Origin: Dipteris shenzhenensis
Lineage: Eukaryota; Polypodiophyta; Polypodiopsida; Gleicheniales
Assembly: GCA_047967505.1 (NCBI GenBank)
Contig: CM106539.1
Length of the DNA: 64,000 bases
Reading direction: 5' to 3' (one strand)
Position 1 is the stretch's first letter. Each line of letters starts with the position of its first letter. Under the pieces are notes generated by a model. It was not told the DNA's origin. It searched no databases and saw only the letters and a program-made list of their open reading frames with translations. Both the position numbers and the translations under genes were made by a program. This document shows positions 19,577-30,774 of the stretch, piece after piece.

Positions 19577-21574
19577 CTAAGGAATAGGCCATTCGAAAAC
19601 CTTCTGGATACGTTCTAGATCAATGCTAATACCTTCAGAAGAAATCTTGTGTCCTAAGTAAATGATCTCCTTCATAAAGAAGTCACATTTACTCATCTTG
19701 GCATAGAGCTTATGCTGTCTTAGAATAACTAAGACAATTCGGAGGTGTCCTACGTGATCCTCAAGCGTTCGACTATATACCAAGATGTCATCTAAGAACA
19801 CTACAACAAATTTGCCCAGAAAATCTCGGAACAAATCGTTCATCATCTGCTGAAAGGTGGCAGGAGCATTGGTCAAACCAAAAGGTAATACAAGAAACTC
19901 GTAATGTCCATACCTAGTTCGGAATGCAGTTCTATCTATGTATTTAGCATAGATACGGATTTGGTGATAACCCGTACGCAAATCAATCTTAGTGAAATAC
20001 TTCGCTCCGGCCAAACGGTCTATCAGATCATCGGAACGAGGTAGAGGGTATCGATTCTTAATCGTCACTTTATTTAATCGTTTATAATCTATACACATTC
20101 TCCATGTAGAATCTTTCTTCTTCCTTAAGAGGACAGGTGCACCCCAAGGTGATTTACTTGGGCGTATATAGCCCATATTCAGGTAATCCTGTAGCTGTGT
20201 AGCTAGCTCATCCTCCTCTAGCTGGCTCATCCTATAAGGTGGTACACTAATAGGTTGAGCCCCTGGGACTAAGTCTATGCGATTATCTACTGCCCGTTCT
20301 GGAGGTAAACCTTCCGGCAGTTGAGCCGGAAATACATTCCTAAAACTATCTAACAACATTCTTAATTCATGGTGTTCAAACACACTTAAATCATTCTTGT
20401 TAATTACAGAGACAACAAATGAAGAAAGCGGAATCAAAACACACTGATAGACATCATAATGAGAAGTGTTTAATATATTCCGAAGCTGCATCGCAGATAC
20501 AATGGGTCCCTGAGAAGAGGGAATTTTATCACACTGAATACAAAATTGGGTGTCCTTATCTACAAAAGAAAGGGTATGCTCTGTCCATCCAATCTGAATA
20601 TTGTGGGTTTTAAACCACTCTATTCCGATTAACAAGTCTACATGCTCCAGGTGCATAACATAACACGTAAGAGCCCCTGTGTAAGCTTGAATCCGGATAG
20701 GAAGCGCTTCAATCTTGCGATCCCAAAACTGCTTCCCAGCTGGAAGCTGCACCTCATAGGTGTGATCGCTAGGTATCGTGGACAGCCCCATCTTTTGCAC
20801 AAATTTGTAATTAACAAAGTTGTGAGAGCTGCCCGGATCAAAGAGAATGTGAACCTGTTGGTCTCTAACTTCTCCATAAACTCGGAAAAGATCATGGGAA
20901 CCAAACAACGAAGTATTGAAAGTGCAATTACAAGAAAGTGGGCAGGTAATGACATTTACAGAAATACCTGTCATCGAGACTTGGTTCGCTCCCTTGGCTG
21001 TGGTACGTGGACCCGCCTGGAGCTTCGGTCCGAGTGCTAACTTTGGATTCTTGCGCTTTGGACATTCATTCTTGGTGTGGCCCCGCTCCTCGCAGTAAAA
21101 GCAACATCCCTCTTTCTTAAGCTTCAATGTACGAAGGAAACGGGCTCGACCATTCTTTGCTTGAGTCAAGTGTTTCTTGGAGGCGTTGTCTATAGACTTC
21201 GTCTCCCCGGTACCAGTCGTAGGCTGAAAGAACTTCCGTTTGTTCTTTCCACTCGTGTCGGAAACTGTAGTTGCCTTTGCACCGGCCATGGTATCATCAT
21301 AAATACGCGCGTAATTCATGGCCTCTTGCAATGTTGTACATTTGTTGTTCTTGATTTGCAACTTGTACGAATCTGGCAAACCATCCACAAAGAAACCTAA
21401 CAAGGTCACTGGATCCATCTTTGTGGCCCTGGTCTGCAGATCTCGAAACCTTTGAAGATAAACTTCAAATGACAAGTTCAGCTTAGACATATCGAGGGCT
21501 TTAAGCTTGCCAACGATATCATAGTCGTCCTCCTTCTTCAGGAACTCCTTCCTGAAGACCCCTTCGAAATCTAT
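19577..21574 (-). pseudogene. Gypsy gag C-terminus, protease and reverse transcriptase
   Basis: The minus-strand frame between two in-frame stops. It contains the end of gag with [13 protein letters not shown], the zinc knuckle [14 protein letters not shown] (about residue 132), the protease segment [12 protein letters not shown] (about 215), and the RT with [50 protein letters not shown] and the catalytic [11 protein letters not shown]. In the protease the usual Asp-Ser/Thr-Gly reads Asp-Pro-Gly; the older relic at 11632 has the same triplet, so this may be a family variant rather than damage. The RT core looks intact. Product would be part of a single gag-pol polyprotein. Confidence 0.85.
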
Positions 21575-22042
21575 TCATGTAACCGGCTTAGGTTGAAGTT
21601 CCTTCCACCATAACAAAGCCTTTTCTGACATGAAGCCGGCTGCAAGCTGTATTTTCTTTTCATCTGGGTACGGGTGGAACTGGAAGTGTACCTGCCACTT
21701 GTGTAACCAAGTGTCAACAACCTCCTTAGTTCGAGACTTTTGATCTCCGGGAAAAGGGTATGGAGTTATGTTCGGACCTAGCACTGAAGCCATGGCATCC
21801 ACATGCGTGAGTGCCTGCACAGTGCTAGTTAGAAGGGTGAGAGTTGTCTGAATCCCTTGGAGTTGCTGTGTCAATCCCGTTTGATTCGCATTAACCTGCT
21901 CGAATTTTCCATCAAGAGCAATGGTGAATTCACTGAAGGCCTTCTTCGTAATCAGATCGTCATAAAGACCCTGGTCTTCCTCAGCAAGGTAATCCAAATC
22001 CTGATCTCCCATAGCAAACTCAGGATTTACAGAATCAGACAT
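21575..22042 (-). pseudogene. Gypsy gag N-terminal part
   Basis: ATG at 22042 (MSDSVNPEF) begins an acidic segment, a predicted helical Gln/Thr/Leu stretch (GLTQQLQGIQTTLTLLT), and the retrotransposon gag region with WLHKWQVHFQF and SEKALLWWKELQ. The TGA stop at 21575 sits where a Trp codon is expected (VT-stop-IDFEGVF in the same frame), a TGG-to-TGA change. Upstream codons to 22498 are open but translate a 21-bp leader repeat, so I take 22042 as the start. Confidence 0.75.
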
Positions 22043-22254
22043 GTCTGAAATCTGATTTGAAAGAATATAAAATTGAGAGAAATAACTGGGGGAATCGAAG
22101 CTGGAAGGAGAGTGGAGCAGAGAAAAAACCGTCCCAAGAGATGCTGACGAAAGAAGAGGAGCCGGTCGAAAGAAGATGCTGGAAACTGACGAACAGCGGG
22201 CGTAGATGATCCCGGAGTCTTTCCTTCCTGGTTTCGCTGCAGACTGCAGTGTAC

Positions 22255-22480
22255 GAAAATCTGCAGCAGACCGTACCGTACGGAATCCTCCCACTGGCTG
22301 TACCGGTTCTGACGCAGTCTGTACAGATGCCTGTCGCAGGCTGTACGGATGCTGTCGCAGGCTGTACGGTTGCTGACGCAGTCTGTACGGAGGCTGGTGC
22401 GAGCTGTACGGTAGCCTGTCACAGGCTGTACCGAAGTCTAACGGAGGCTGTACGGTAGCCTGTCGCAGGCTGTACCGAAT
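22255..22480. repeat. 21-bp tandem repeat in the Gypsy leader
   Basis: Repeated GCAGGCTGTACGG-type units at about 21-bp spacing, for example CTGTCGCAGGCTGTACGGATG followed by CTGTCGCAGGCTGTACGGTTG without its last G. They lie between the primer site and the gag start. Confidence 0.8.
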
Positions 22481-22594
22481 CTTGATGGCGCAATCCACTC
22501 GATGTGCAAGGAGGGCTTCTTGCGCACACTAAGTGAGGCTATGGCTGAGCTTGGGTCCTTGCCAATCTATATAGGGGATAGAGCAGCTAATCTA

Positions 22595-22662
22595 GGAAGC
22601 CATGCTTCCCAGAAAAGCTCACCCTCCCAAACTTGGAGGGTGGTGCTTTTTCGAAAAAAGCA
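22595..22662. other. three consecutive stem-loops in the Gypsy leader
   Basis: GGAAGC/GCTTCC (22595-22609), CACCCTCC/GGAGGGTG (22620-22642) and TGCTTTT/AAAAAAGCA (22644-22662) are back-to-back inverted repeats. They lie in the untranslated leader RNA between primer site and gag, where dimerisation or packaging signals of retroelements usually occur. That role is an inference. Confidence 0.5.
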
Positions 22663-23067
22663 ACACCTCCCACAGAGTGGCCGCACCCTGCTCAGCCCCT
22701 AGCACACCTTCCTGCCTGGCCGAATTACCTTACAGCCATGGCGCACCTCTCAGCCACTCGCACTTGCGTCCACTGCCTCTCTGCAGCCCTGACCAGCAAC
22801 GAAAATTCCCTCGCCTTCCACTCAGCTCTTCTCACGCCTCTCCTACCTGCATCTCCACTCTCTCCTAGCTACGCCTCAACCCTCTCTCACTAATCCCTTC
22901 AGAAATTCCGAAATCAATATTCTCCTTCTCCTACCTTTTCCCTACATCCTGACCACCCCCGATAACCCATGAACTAACAAGAATTTGCAGCAGCAAATTG
23001 CGAAATTAGGGCATACCTGGAGGAAGAAATCGTCCAAAGTTTTCTCATCAGAAGTTCCTACCTCAGG
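22663..23067. other. Gypsy leader, no gene seen
   Basis: Untranslated region next to the primer site. Open frames on the + strand here are antisense to the element and have no recognisable domain. Confidence 0.5.
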
Positions 23068-23084
23068 AGCTGGCTCTGATACCA
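23068..23084 (-). other. primer-binding site of the Gypsy element
   Basis: The minus strand reads TGGTATCAGAGCCAGCT two bases after the end of the 5' LTR, an exact match to the plant initiator tRNA-Met primer site. Confidence 0.85.
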
Positions 23085-23086
23085 AC

Positions 23087-23638
23087 TGACACGTCCCAAC
23101 ACTCCTGAAACCTCTGATCTGCAAACAAACACACACAACGTAAGAAACTGAGCAGGCTGCTCACCACCCAACCATGACATCTACGGGATGTGATCCCGAA
23201 TCAGGAGATGTCCCCTCCGAGCCATGAGCTGAGCTACTGGCACGAACTCCCAACCAGATCCAAAGCAGCCTGGTGTCCCATACCACCAGGTGGCGTTGTG
23301 AAGCTTGGGATTGACACCAGGTGGCGTTGTGAAGCTTGGGATCTGCTACTGGGCCTTGGGCTACGCTAAGATGCAGGCGCGCGTCCGCGACTCAATCCAG
23401 GATCAGACCTAGCACCTGGGAACGAAACTTGCTCCCATCGGCTCTCTAAGAACTGAACCCCTGGGCCCCTTTTATAGACTCGGGCCCCAAGCGCCAAAAA
23501 TAGCAAAGACCCCTAACTGGTTCGTACCCTTGCCACTCAACCCGAGAATCAAGCCTGCCTAGCTCTAAGCCTCCCCAGGCTACCTGAGCTAGTCTTGTGT
23601 ACCCAGTACACGTCAGATACCAATCCGTGCACATGACA
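23087..23638 (-). repeat. 5' LTR of the Gypsy element
   Basis: 552 bp, matching 14965-15484. It is longer by a 32-bp tandem duplication centred on CCAGGTGGCGTTGTGAAGC (about 23283-23346). It carries the same minus-strand TATA box (complement of about 23467-23478). Confidence 0.85.
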
Positions 23639-23643
23639 GATGT

Positions 23644-24374
23644 GGAGCAGCAAATGTGGCTGTCAGTGGGCAGAAGGCATGCCTTATATAGGCGGTTCCC
23701 CTGCCTTGAATGGAGGGCCAAAGGCCCTGGAAGTTTGGGCCAAAAGCCCTGGGTTGTGAGCCCTTATAGGGCTGGACCAGCCACAGACTGGTCGGCCAGT
23801 CTGCTGCAGGCTGGTTGGTATTTTTACCATCCCTTGGGGCCCTATAAAAGGAGGTCCTTGAGGCCTCACTTCTCATCACTTGGAGTAGCAGTTGAGGGAG
23901 CAAAGGGAGCAGCAGATCAGTCACTCGTGGGTCTCCATCCAGAAGGAGACAAGAGAGCTGTAGAGCTGTAGACCTAGCTCAGAGTGCTGCCCACCTAGGC
24001 TGGTGCAAAGACAGCAAGGTGGAAGGGATCTGGACGGAAAGTCTACAGAAGCTCGAGGTGGAGCACGCGGGGGCTCGAGTCTAGAGATAGCCAGCAGATA
24101 GGAGAAGGACCTTGTGGTAAGATCAGAGGACCACATCATTGGTGGGACTCTGGATCTGTCTCTTTTGTATTGTGTCCATAGTTGTGGACGGAAATATATA
24201 TTTTGGTGGTTTCTCTATCTGGTTGGTTCATTGTCTATTGATGAGTCTGCACACCTATTGTATGCACATAAGTAAAGAAGTTTGTGATTCCATACCCACA
24301 CCACACTGTGTGAGCTCCTGGGCATTACTATAAGTCTTCCGCTGCGTGTACGCTCTGTTGGGTATTTTCTAACA
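23644..24374 (+). repeat. 3' LTR of the gag-only element, right part
   Basis: Resumes after the Gypsy element and its GATGT copy. It contains two TATA-like boxes (TTATATAGG near 23684 and CCTATAAAAGG near 23841) and ends GGTATTTTCTAACA at 24374, matching the TGTT...AACA form expected from its start at 14577. Confidence 0.55.
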
Positions 24375-24751
24375 AAGGTAGCTAGGCTTGAGGTTGAGTT
24401 AAATTTTCAATGGGGTTAAGTTATGCTAACCAAGAGGGTCCTAGTGGTCCTAATTGACTTAGCAGTCTTTAGGCTAGGAGTCCCAAGCGTCTTAGGTGAT
24501 TTAGGAACCCTTAAAAAAAAAAAGGATAAAAAGTCAAAATTTCAGCCTCTTTTTAGGGGCCTTTTACAGCTCCGTTTGGAGCCATTTTGACTCCATTTTC
24601 AAGCCTCTTCATCGATTTTCTTCTCGAGCTTCGCCATCGACTTTTTTTTGTCTGGTTCTACACACTCTCTTAGGTACTCATTACAGCAGGGTTTTTCTGT
24701 CTACTTCATTTCCTTGCCTGCATTTGAGCTACACTCTACCCGACAGCCACC
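24375..24751. other. no gene recognised
   Basis: AT-rich sequence with a poly-A run near 24514. Probably the leader of the following Gypsy relic. Confidence 0.35.
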
Positions 24752-26074
24752 ATGCCACCCAAGCGTGCCCCTCGGGATACATTGCATGATAGTGATGAGG
24801 TTGCTCAGTATCCTTCAATACCCATCTGTCATTAAGGGTTTTGAAAAGGTCATCCATATCAGAAGTTGGAGTTGGTATTGGAAGTATGGAAGAACATTTT
24901 ACCCAACTAAACTCTTTATGTATACACATAGGACAGAGCCACCTTTCCAGCTAATTTCTCCCTTCCATAATTTCAACCTACCCATGATAAGTCCTTGGCT
25001 TTGGTTGGTGAGAAAATTTCAGGAGACGAGATGGCAAAGCTTTTCATGTCTCATGTGTTTAAATACCACGGAATGCCACTGTCTATCATTAGTGACAGGG
25101 ACCAGCTTGTTTCTGGAGAGGATTGTTTGAAAAAATGGGTACCACGCTGAATTTCTCATCCTTGTTTCATCCAGAGTTTGATGGGCTATCTGAAGATGCA
25201 TATGGCACCCCCCTTGATCTCTTAAAGTGCTATGTTTCGGAACACAAGGGAAAATGGGAGCAATACTTGCCACTCATTGAGTTTGCCTATAACAACACGG
25301 TTCATACTTCTACGGGAAAGGCTCCTTCGAGCTTGTAGAAAGATATAGGAAAGTTCCGCCCATTGTGCACACCAACAATAAAACCTTTGAAGTGATAAGT
25401 TTGTGGTAAAGTTGGATGAGGCCTACAGGAAAATCAAGATCGCTCTCCGGAGATTTCAAAACAAGCAAAAGAGAGCCGCTGACCGTCTTCATTGTGAGCT
25501 GCAATTCAAAGAAGACGATTGGGTTCTCTTACGCTTTTAGAAAGTACGGCTGAAAAAGAAAAAGGGGAAGGACATGTTGTATGTAAAGCTTGGTATGCGG
25601 TATTATGGTCCCTTTCAGATTCTGCAAAAGATCAATGACATAGCTTACAGGTTGAAGCTACCGGATCATTGGAAGATTCACAATGCGTTCTATGTGAGTC
25701 TTTTGAAACCGTTTCAGGGAGATGTGCCAGAGGATATGCCTCTTGAAGAACAGCGTGAAGTTGAAGAATTGGATGAAATCTTGGTTCCGGAACAGATTTT
25801 GGCACACAAGGAACACAAGGTAAAAGGTAGAGTTATACGTCACTATCTGGTTAAATTCAGAAATTATCCAGCTATTGATGCGAAGTGGATGGAGGAGGGT
25901 GGAATAGCAGATTCACCTCAGTTATTGCAGCTCTACCTAGAGGCATTTCAGCTTGAGCTGACTTTGGTTGGGGCTCATTTAGGCTCGGCAGAGTGTGTGT
26001 TTGGAGCATTGCCTGATGCTCAAGAGGGGGGTAGCACCTCCTCTCCCTTGGTTCAGACCGCTCCAGATATGTAG
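24752..26074 (+). pseudogene. internally deleted Ty3/Gypsy relic: gag start, integrase and chromodomain-like end
   Basis: ATG 24752 begins a short gag-like N-terminus (MPPKRAPRDTLHDSDE). The zinc knuckle, protease, RT and RNase H are missing. The sequence then passes to integrase segments: MAKLFMSHVFKYHGMPLSII and ISDRDQ (about 25030-25110), FHPEFDGLSE and EFAYNNTVHTSTGKAP (25165-25325), each in a different frame. A longer intact frame (25574-26074) carries LGMRYYGPFQILQKINDIAY, WKIHNAFYVSLLKPF and a chromodomain-like end (ILAHKEHKVKGRVIRHYLVKF), stopping at TAG 26072. It is a different lineage from the element at 14965-23638. Confidence 0.65.
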
Positions 26075-26700
26075 AGGTCACTTGGTGACACTATCGATCT
26101 CACTTGAGGTACGGCTTGCTGATGGTATATATGCCGCGAGACTTCTGGATCAGTGCACTAGTCACTGTCAGTTTCTGTTTGTATATTTGGAATGGCTGGT
26201 TATCTCGAGCTCTATTGAGCCATCCCTTGTATATATTTTCTGATTTTTCTATGCTGTTTATGCATTATGATATTCCAAGCACATATTTGAATTGGGAGCA
26301 AGACCTCTTGTCATTGTATAAATTGCTTAGTCCATAGCCCCTTGTGGTCTTGGGCTCTCTGGTTGCGGATCCAACACTCCTGCTAGCAAAGATGCCCAGA
26401 ACCCATGGTTAGACATTGGGTGCCAAGAGATGAGATCTCACCTCATATGTCAACAGGCTTTGGGGCACTTAACGAGGTTCGAGGCACAGCATATCTCACT
26501 CCGATATACATGCCGAAAGATGCCATAGGCTAGTTTTCCGAGGAGGGGACTCCGCTATTGCATAGGACCTTCTCACAAATTGGAAGCCACCTATCCCCAT
26601 TACAGGCCCCGGTGTCTGGCACACATATGCGACATCACTCTATGACATCCCAATCCATGCACTACCTGATATGTCCTCCCTATCTAAGCCCACTATATCC
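26075..26700. other. no gene recognised
   Basis: Possibly the 3' end of the Gypsy relic and an older LINE remnant; I see no domain or RNA gene here. Confidence 0.3.
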
Positions 26701-26744
26701 ACCTTGTCCACCGTATTCAATGTGCAGGCTGCGAGAACTTGGAT

Positions 26745-27060
26745 CCTCTCCACTCGAGCCTTGTCTACCTTCGATAGATCGAGCTCCTAGCAAGGACAAC
26801 GATACATATCTTTTCGACAGAACAAGGAGTCAAAGAGAGGAGATTGGTCCGTGGATCCCTCGTTTCTTTGATAGATCAAGCCCCTAGCAAGGACTGCCAT
26901 ACATACCTACTTGACAGAGCAAGGAGTCAAAGAGCGGAGATTGGTCGGTGGATTCCTCAAATGAGAGTGAAAGCACTGCCGCTCAAGCCTTCAAGTGCGG
27001 CATATCCCCTGCTCAATTGCGATTGCATCGCTGGTCTCAGCATGATTGTGTGCTATAGAT
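26745..27060 (-). mobile_element. old LINE fragment with internal tandem duplication
   Basis: 26885-27055 follows the minus-strand LINE segment found at 7845-7995 (ACTGCCATACATACC, AGCAAGGAGTCAAAGAG, GAGTGAAAGCACTG). A duplicated, more diverged copy of its left part lies at about 26765-26870 (AGCAAGGACAACGATACATA). Strongly decayed. Confidence 0.55.
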
Positions 27061-27529
27061 TCAACAGGATTCATTGGACACATTGCTCTGAAGTGTACGG
27101 CTTTCATCGAAGCTAAGCTAATCATTGAGTCAAACTGATCTGATCATTTTCCACCTTGCTGAATCTCGCCCTTTTACGTGTCCATGACAACTTTTATCAA
27201 TTTCGTTCTTGGTTGATTATGCAAGGCCTGTATGATCTCCTGTTCATTTAGAGGTTTCCTTTGCAGGTCAATAAACCTGTCAATATAAGAGTGTGAGTGC
27301 TTCGCTTTTCACCTTCCGTCCATTGCATAGTCTGCAAAATACTTTGTGTGCTGTGAATCTCTCTCTACAATTTGCACTTGAAAATTTCTATTGAGGGATC
27401 TTATTCTTAACCTGCAAATAAGGTTTTTCTGTACTGGTGGAGTTGTCTTTCAAGTCGCCCTGTTCTTCATACATGGCCAATTAGTTTTTGTAGCATCTGC
27501 TCTTAGGGTTTAATATTTGTTTTTTCCAG
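27061..27529 (+). promoter_or_regulatory. upstream region/5' intron of the DRB1-like gene
   Basis: It ends with a pyrimidine-rich tract and AG (TTTTTTCCAG, AG at 27528-27529) just before the first coding exon, so the start codon appears to follow a 5' leader intron. I cannot place the upstream exon, transcription start or TATA box with confidence. Confidence 0.35.
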
Positions 27530-27537
27530 GTATTCCA

Positions 27538-29181
27538 ATGGAGTTCCTCATGTTCAAGAGTCAGCTACAGGAATACGCCCAAAAAGCAGGCTTGACAGCA
27601 CCTGTTTATGAAATCTCAAGGGAAGGGCCTTCACATGAGCCACAGTTCAAGGCTACCGTGACCTTGCAGGGTGAAACATATGAATCTCCATCGGTTTATA
27701 CAAATTTGAAAAAAGCAGAGCATGCAGCTGCAGAGGTGGCTTTGCTGGCTTTGGCGAAGAATTCAGACATAGGCACATCCCTTCCTGGCCCTTTGGTGAG
27801 TTGCACATGAAATTCTGGACGCTCTGGGGTCATAGCATGCTCTTAACCATGAAATTTCTGGAGGCTTGTATTCAGAAAGTGTGCATTTATCGTTTGCTGA
27901 CTGTGTATGCATACATGCATACACTTCTTAGTCATAATTAAGGCCATGTATAACTGGGTATGATCTGTCATGGGGGTGTAAACAGGATGAGTGGAAGTAG
28001 TGGTATTTGGAAAGTCCATGCCTCTCAAGTGGGAAAAACAGAACTTCAGGTGGTTTTGAACATCATTTGTATTTTTTACCTTATTTTCTAATGTAAATGC
28101 GTCTAACTGTTCTGCAGCATGAATCCGGTCTTTGTAAGAATCTTTTGCAAGAATATGCACAGAAGTGCAAGCTGTCTTTACCAATTTACCGTTCAGATAG
28201 GTCTGGTGAGATACACTCACCATTATTCAGCTCTACAGTGGAGATTGGTGGGGTGCACTATAAAGGAGGGGTTGCAAAAAGCAAGAAAGAGGCAGAGATC
28301 AAAGCTGCCAAGACTGCTATGATTGCAATTCTTTCTGATACACGTGGGTTGCTGTTACTAGATCTTTCAAATTAGGTGCTTATAATTGTTTTGTTAGTCG
28401 TATGCTTGGTTCATTTTTAATGTTGTCTTTAGCCTTTGATTTCGAGGTTAAACTTTTGGCAATCTGACAACTCATATCTTTCTCGTTATTAGCAGGGGCA
28501 TCTCTATCACAGGCTTCTGGAAGTCAACTTGGTCAGGGTAATTCTCCAGAGGCAGCTATGGCAACTCTTATCAAATCTTATTCTAATCCTAGAGGAAAGA
28601 AAAGGAGCCGAGGTCCACGAGCATTTCCTAGAGAGCGAAGAAAACGCAAAGCCAAGACAGATCGTCAGCCTATTGGGAAGCAGGAGGTGTCCACTGCTGA
28701 GGATTTTCCAAATGATATTACGAAGCCAAAACTTCAGCAAGTGGGCGATCATGTTGATGCTCAATTATCCTTTGCTACCCAAGGAGACCCTTTGGAACAA
28801 GTAAGTGGACAGACTTCGACACAGGTGACTATGGCTGTTGAAACTCCAGAATCTACCATACAGAAGTCACAGGTAAGTAAGGCTGTTGAAACTACAGAAT
28901 CTGCCATACAGAATTCACAATTGTTACATGCAGCAACGCCAGGGTTTATCCAAGTAGCTACGGCTGTTGAAACTCCAGGCTGTACAGAAGTTGTTCTCGT
29001 GGTTGATACTCCAGGATCTGCCTTGAGTGCTGACTGCAGTACACAAGAGTTTCAACCTGTATGTGCAGAAACTTCAGGCTTTACACAAGTAGTCATGGCT
29101 GTTGAAGCTCCAGTATCTGTCTCAATTGCCAACCACACACAAGATCCAAAGCCTTTTCCTGCAGACACTCCAGGGATCTAA
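27538..29181 (+). CDS. DRB1: DRB1/HYL1-type double-stranded-RNA-binding protein (three coding exons)
   Basis: Exons 27538-27795, 28118-28343 and 28496-29181 join in frame (1170 bases, 389 residues, TAA stop). Introns begin GTGAGT and GTGGGT and end GCAG and GCAG. The first dsRNA-binding domain (residues about 5-74, FKSQLQEYAQKAGL ... AEHAAAEVALLALA) and the second (about 88-156, HESGLCKNLLQEYAQK ... KKEAEIKAAKTAMIAIL) match plant HYL1/DRB1 closely, including the CKNLLQEYAQK segment. A basic cluster (RGKKRSRG, RERRKRKAK; about 192-213) is a likely nuclear signal. The C-terminus (about 262-389) is a degenerate repeat of VETPES/ATPGF/VDTPGS-like units, recalling the repetitive C-terminus of Arabidopsis HYL1. 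The known family role is to assist DICER-LIKE 1 in microRNA precursor processing in the nucleus. Start chosen at 27538; Met at 27550 is an alternative. The frame is intact, unlike every neighbour. Confidence 0.88.
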
Positions 29182-30553
29182 TGCGCAACCTTTGTCTGTA
29201 CAAGTGCCGCTTAACAAAAAAGTGCATGACTAATCAGCAAGTTGAGCTTCCATATCTTATAACGTTGACTGTTTGCTTTTGACACTTTTTCGTGTTGGGG
29301 TGAAATTCCTTACTTAAACTCGCACTTGACTGCCAAATCATCCCTTAATGCCTTTGGAGATGCTAGGGGCAGCCCCTTAAGAGCTTCCATGGCTGAAGTT
29401 CATAGGGCAATGGGCATGTAGTTGGTCTTAGTTTGACACGGTTGATCGGAACCATTTATGGTTTGTCTGGAGCAATGCTATTTTGGATGGTTGAGCCTTG
29501 CAAAACATCGCTTCCATTCCTTGTTTGTACACAGGATACTAAAGTTCATAATACCTGCGTAGTCGTTTGAGTACAGCTAAGAACTGATCCTGTAATACGA
29601 TAGAGAAGCATGGAAACAGGGAGTCGGGGTCTACACAGCTCAACAGGTAATTTGCTAGCTTGTGTGTGGCCGAGATACGTACCTTGCCACCAATGTAAGT
29701 GAAGCCAATGGCTGTGCTCTAAGACAGCCAATCACGGAAGGCTAGTGAAGGTTTTCTGAAACTTGTTACCAAATTTCTTCATATTGACCTTGGTATGCTG
29801 AAACAGAAGTGGTTTTAGATAGTTCTCCAAAAAGTAAAACCTTCCTAGGTGAGAGATGGTTATTTAATCCTTTTTTTTGGGGGTGCAAACTTTGTGCTTT
29901 GTCTGCCTATCGGACACAAGGAACTGGAGCGCCAAATCAAATTAATGTTTGAGTAGCATATCAGTAAGGATCTTGCATATCGGTTTTTTTTACATGTGAA
30001 ACCTTGTCTTGTTGTATGGGGTTAAATTACAACTCATATTTGCATATACATGTGATTCGTCATCCCTTAGCAGTAGGAAATGCCTTCTCGGTCTGATTCT
30101 GACCGGCTTTGGTAATATGAATGTTTCAAAGTATCTTCACGTTGATCTATTAGTGGTGAAAAGGCTTACGACTACTAGGTCCATATACACAAGGTCTATC
30201 AGTGGAGAAGAGGCATACACACACTACGTCCATATATACAATAATTATTTGGACGTTTCCAAAATTAATTTTCATGTTTAATTGAATTTGTTTTGTCATA
30301 GAGTGTTCACCATACACTTGGAACAGTTTGGATCTTATTATTCATGAATCTCAACGTCTTGCATGTCACGAATTACATAGCTTTGTTAATGAATCATGCT
30401 CCACATAGGCAATCTGCTATCAATTTTGTCATTAATCAAATACTGTTTTTGCAGATGCTTCTTGTTTTACCCTCTTGTATAGAGGGAATGTGTTTGAGTG
30501 AGAAAAGTTTGTGGCCAAGTACATGGCTAACCTACCAAGGAGAAAGACTGAAA
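29182..30553. other. 3' flank of the DRB1-like gene; no other gene seen
   Basis: AT-rich sequence with short unsupported ORFs. It may hold the 3' UTR, but I cannot pick a polyadenylation site. Confidence 0.4.
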
Positions 30554-30774
30554 GTTTATTAAAGTCTTCGGAAGACCGATGGGTCTATGAGATTGTGAAA
30601 ATCTTGATACAACAAGCTGTGGTAGTGGAGCTACTAAACGAGCATCCATACCAATGCAAAATGCAGAATGACAGTACTAAGTCCTAAGTACAACATAGTC
30701 ATGTCAATGGTCGACTATATATCAATCTCAGCAGCATCATCAATATCATCATCATCCTCAGCAATAGTAAGATA

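Larger units (their letters stand above)
14965..23638 (-). mobile_element. complete-ended chromodomain Ty3/Gypsy retrotransposon, disrupted
   Basis: Bounded by two LTRs (14965-15484 and 23087-23638, both TGACACG...TGACA), a 5-bp GATGT duplication, a tRNA-Met primer site (complement of 23068-23084) and a polypurine tract (complement of 15485-15500). One gag-pol frame ran from ATG 22042 on the minus strand through gag, zinc knuckle, protease, RT, RNase H and integrase to a chromodomain near 15600, the order that defines chromoviruses. Two in-frame stops (21575 and 19576), a 1965-bp LTR-element insertion in the integrase C-terminal region and a changed catalytic Glu make it defective. The LTRs differ at about 15 positions, and the right one has a 32-bp internal duplication. 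The element lies within the 3' LTR of an older element. Confidence 0.9.

Noticed and set aside
22255-22480. Regular 21-bp repeats that could suggest a CRISPR-like array
   Set aside because: Units are directly adjacent, with no unique spacers, and lie in a retrotransposon leader of a plant genome.
22502-22893. Plus-strand ORFs in the Gypsy leader
   Set aside because: Antisense to the element, overlapping hairpins and the untranslated leader; no domain.
28558-28804. Separate short genes at 27517-27810, 28097-28375 and 28558-29181
   Set aside because: They are exons of one gene; GT-AG introns join them in a single frame with two dsRNA-binding domains.
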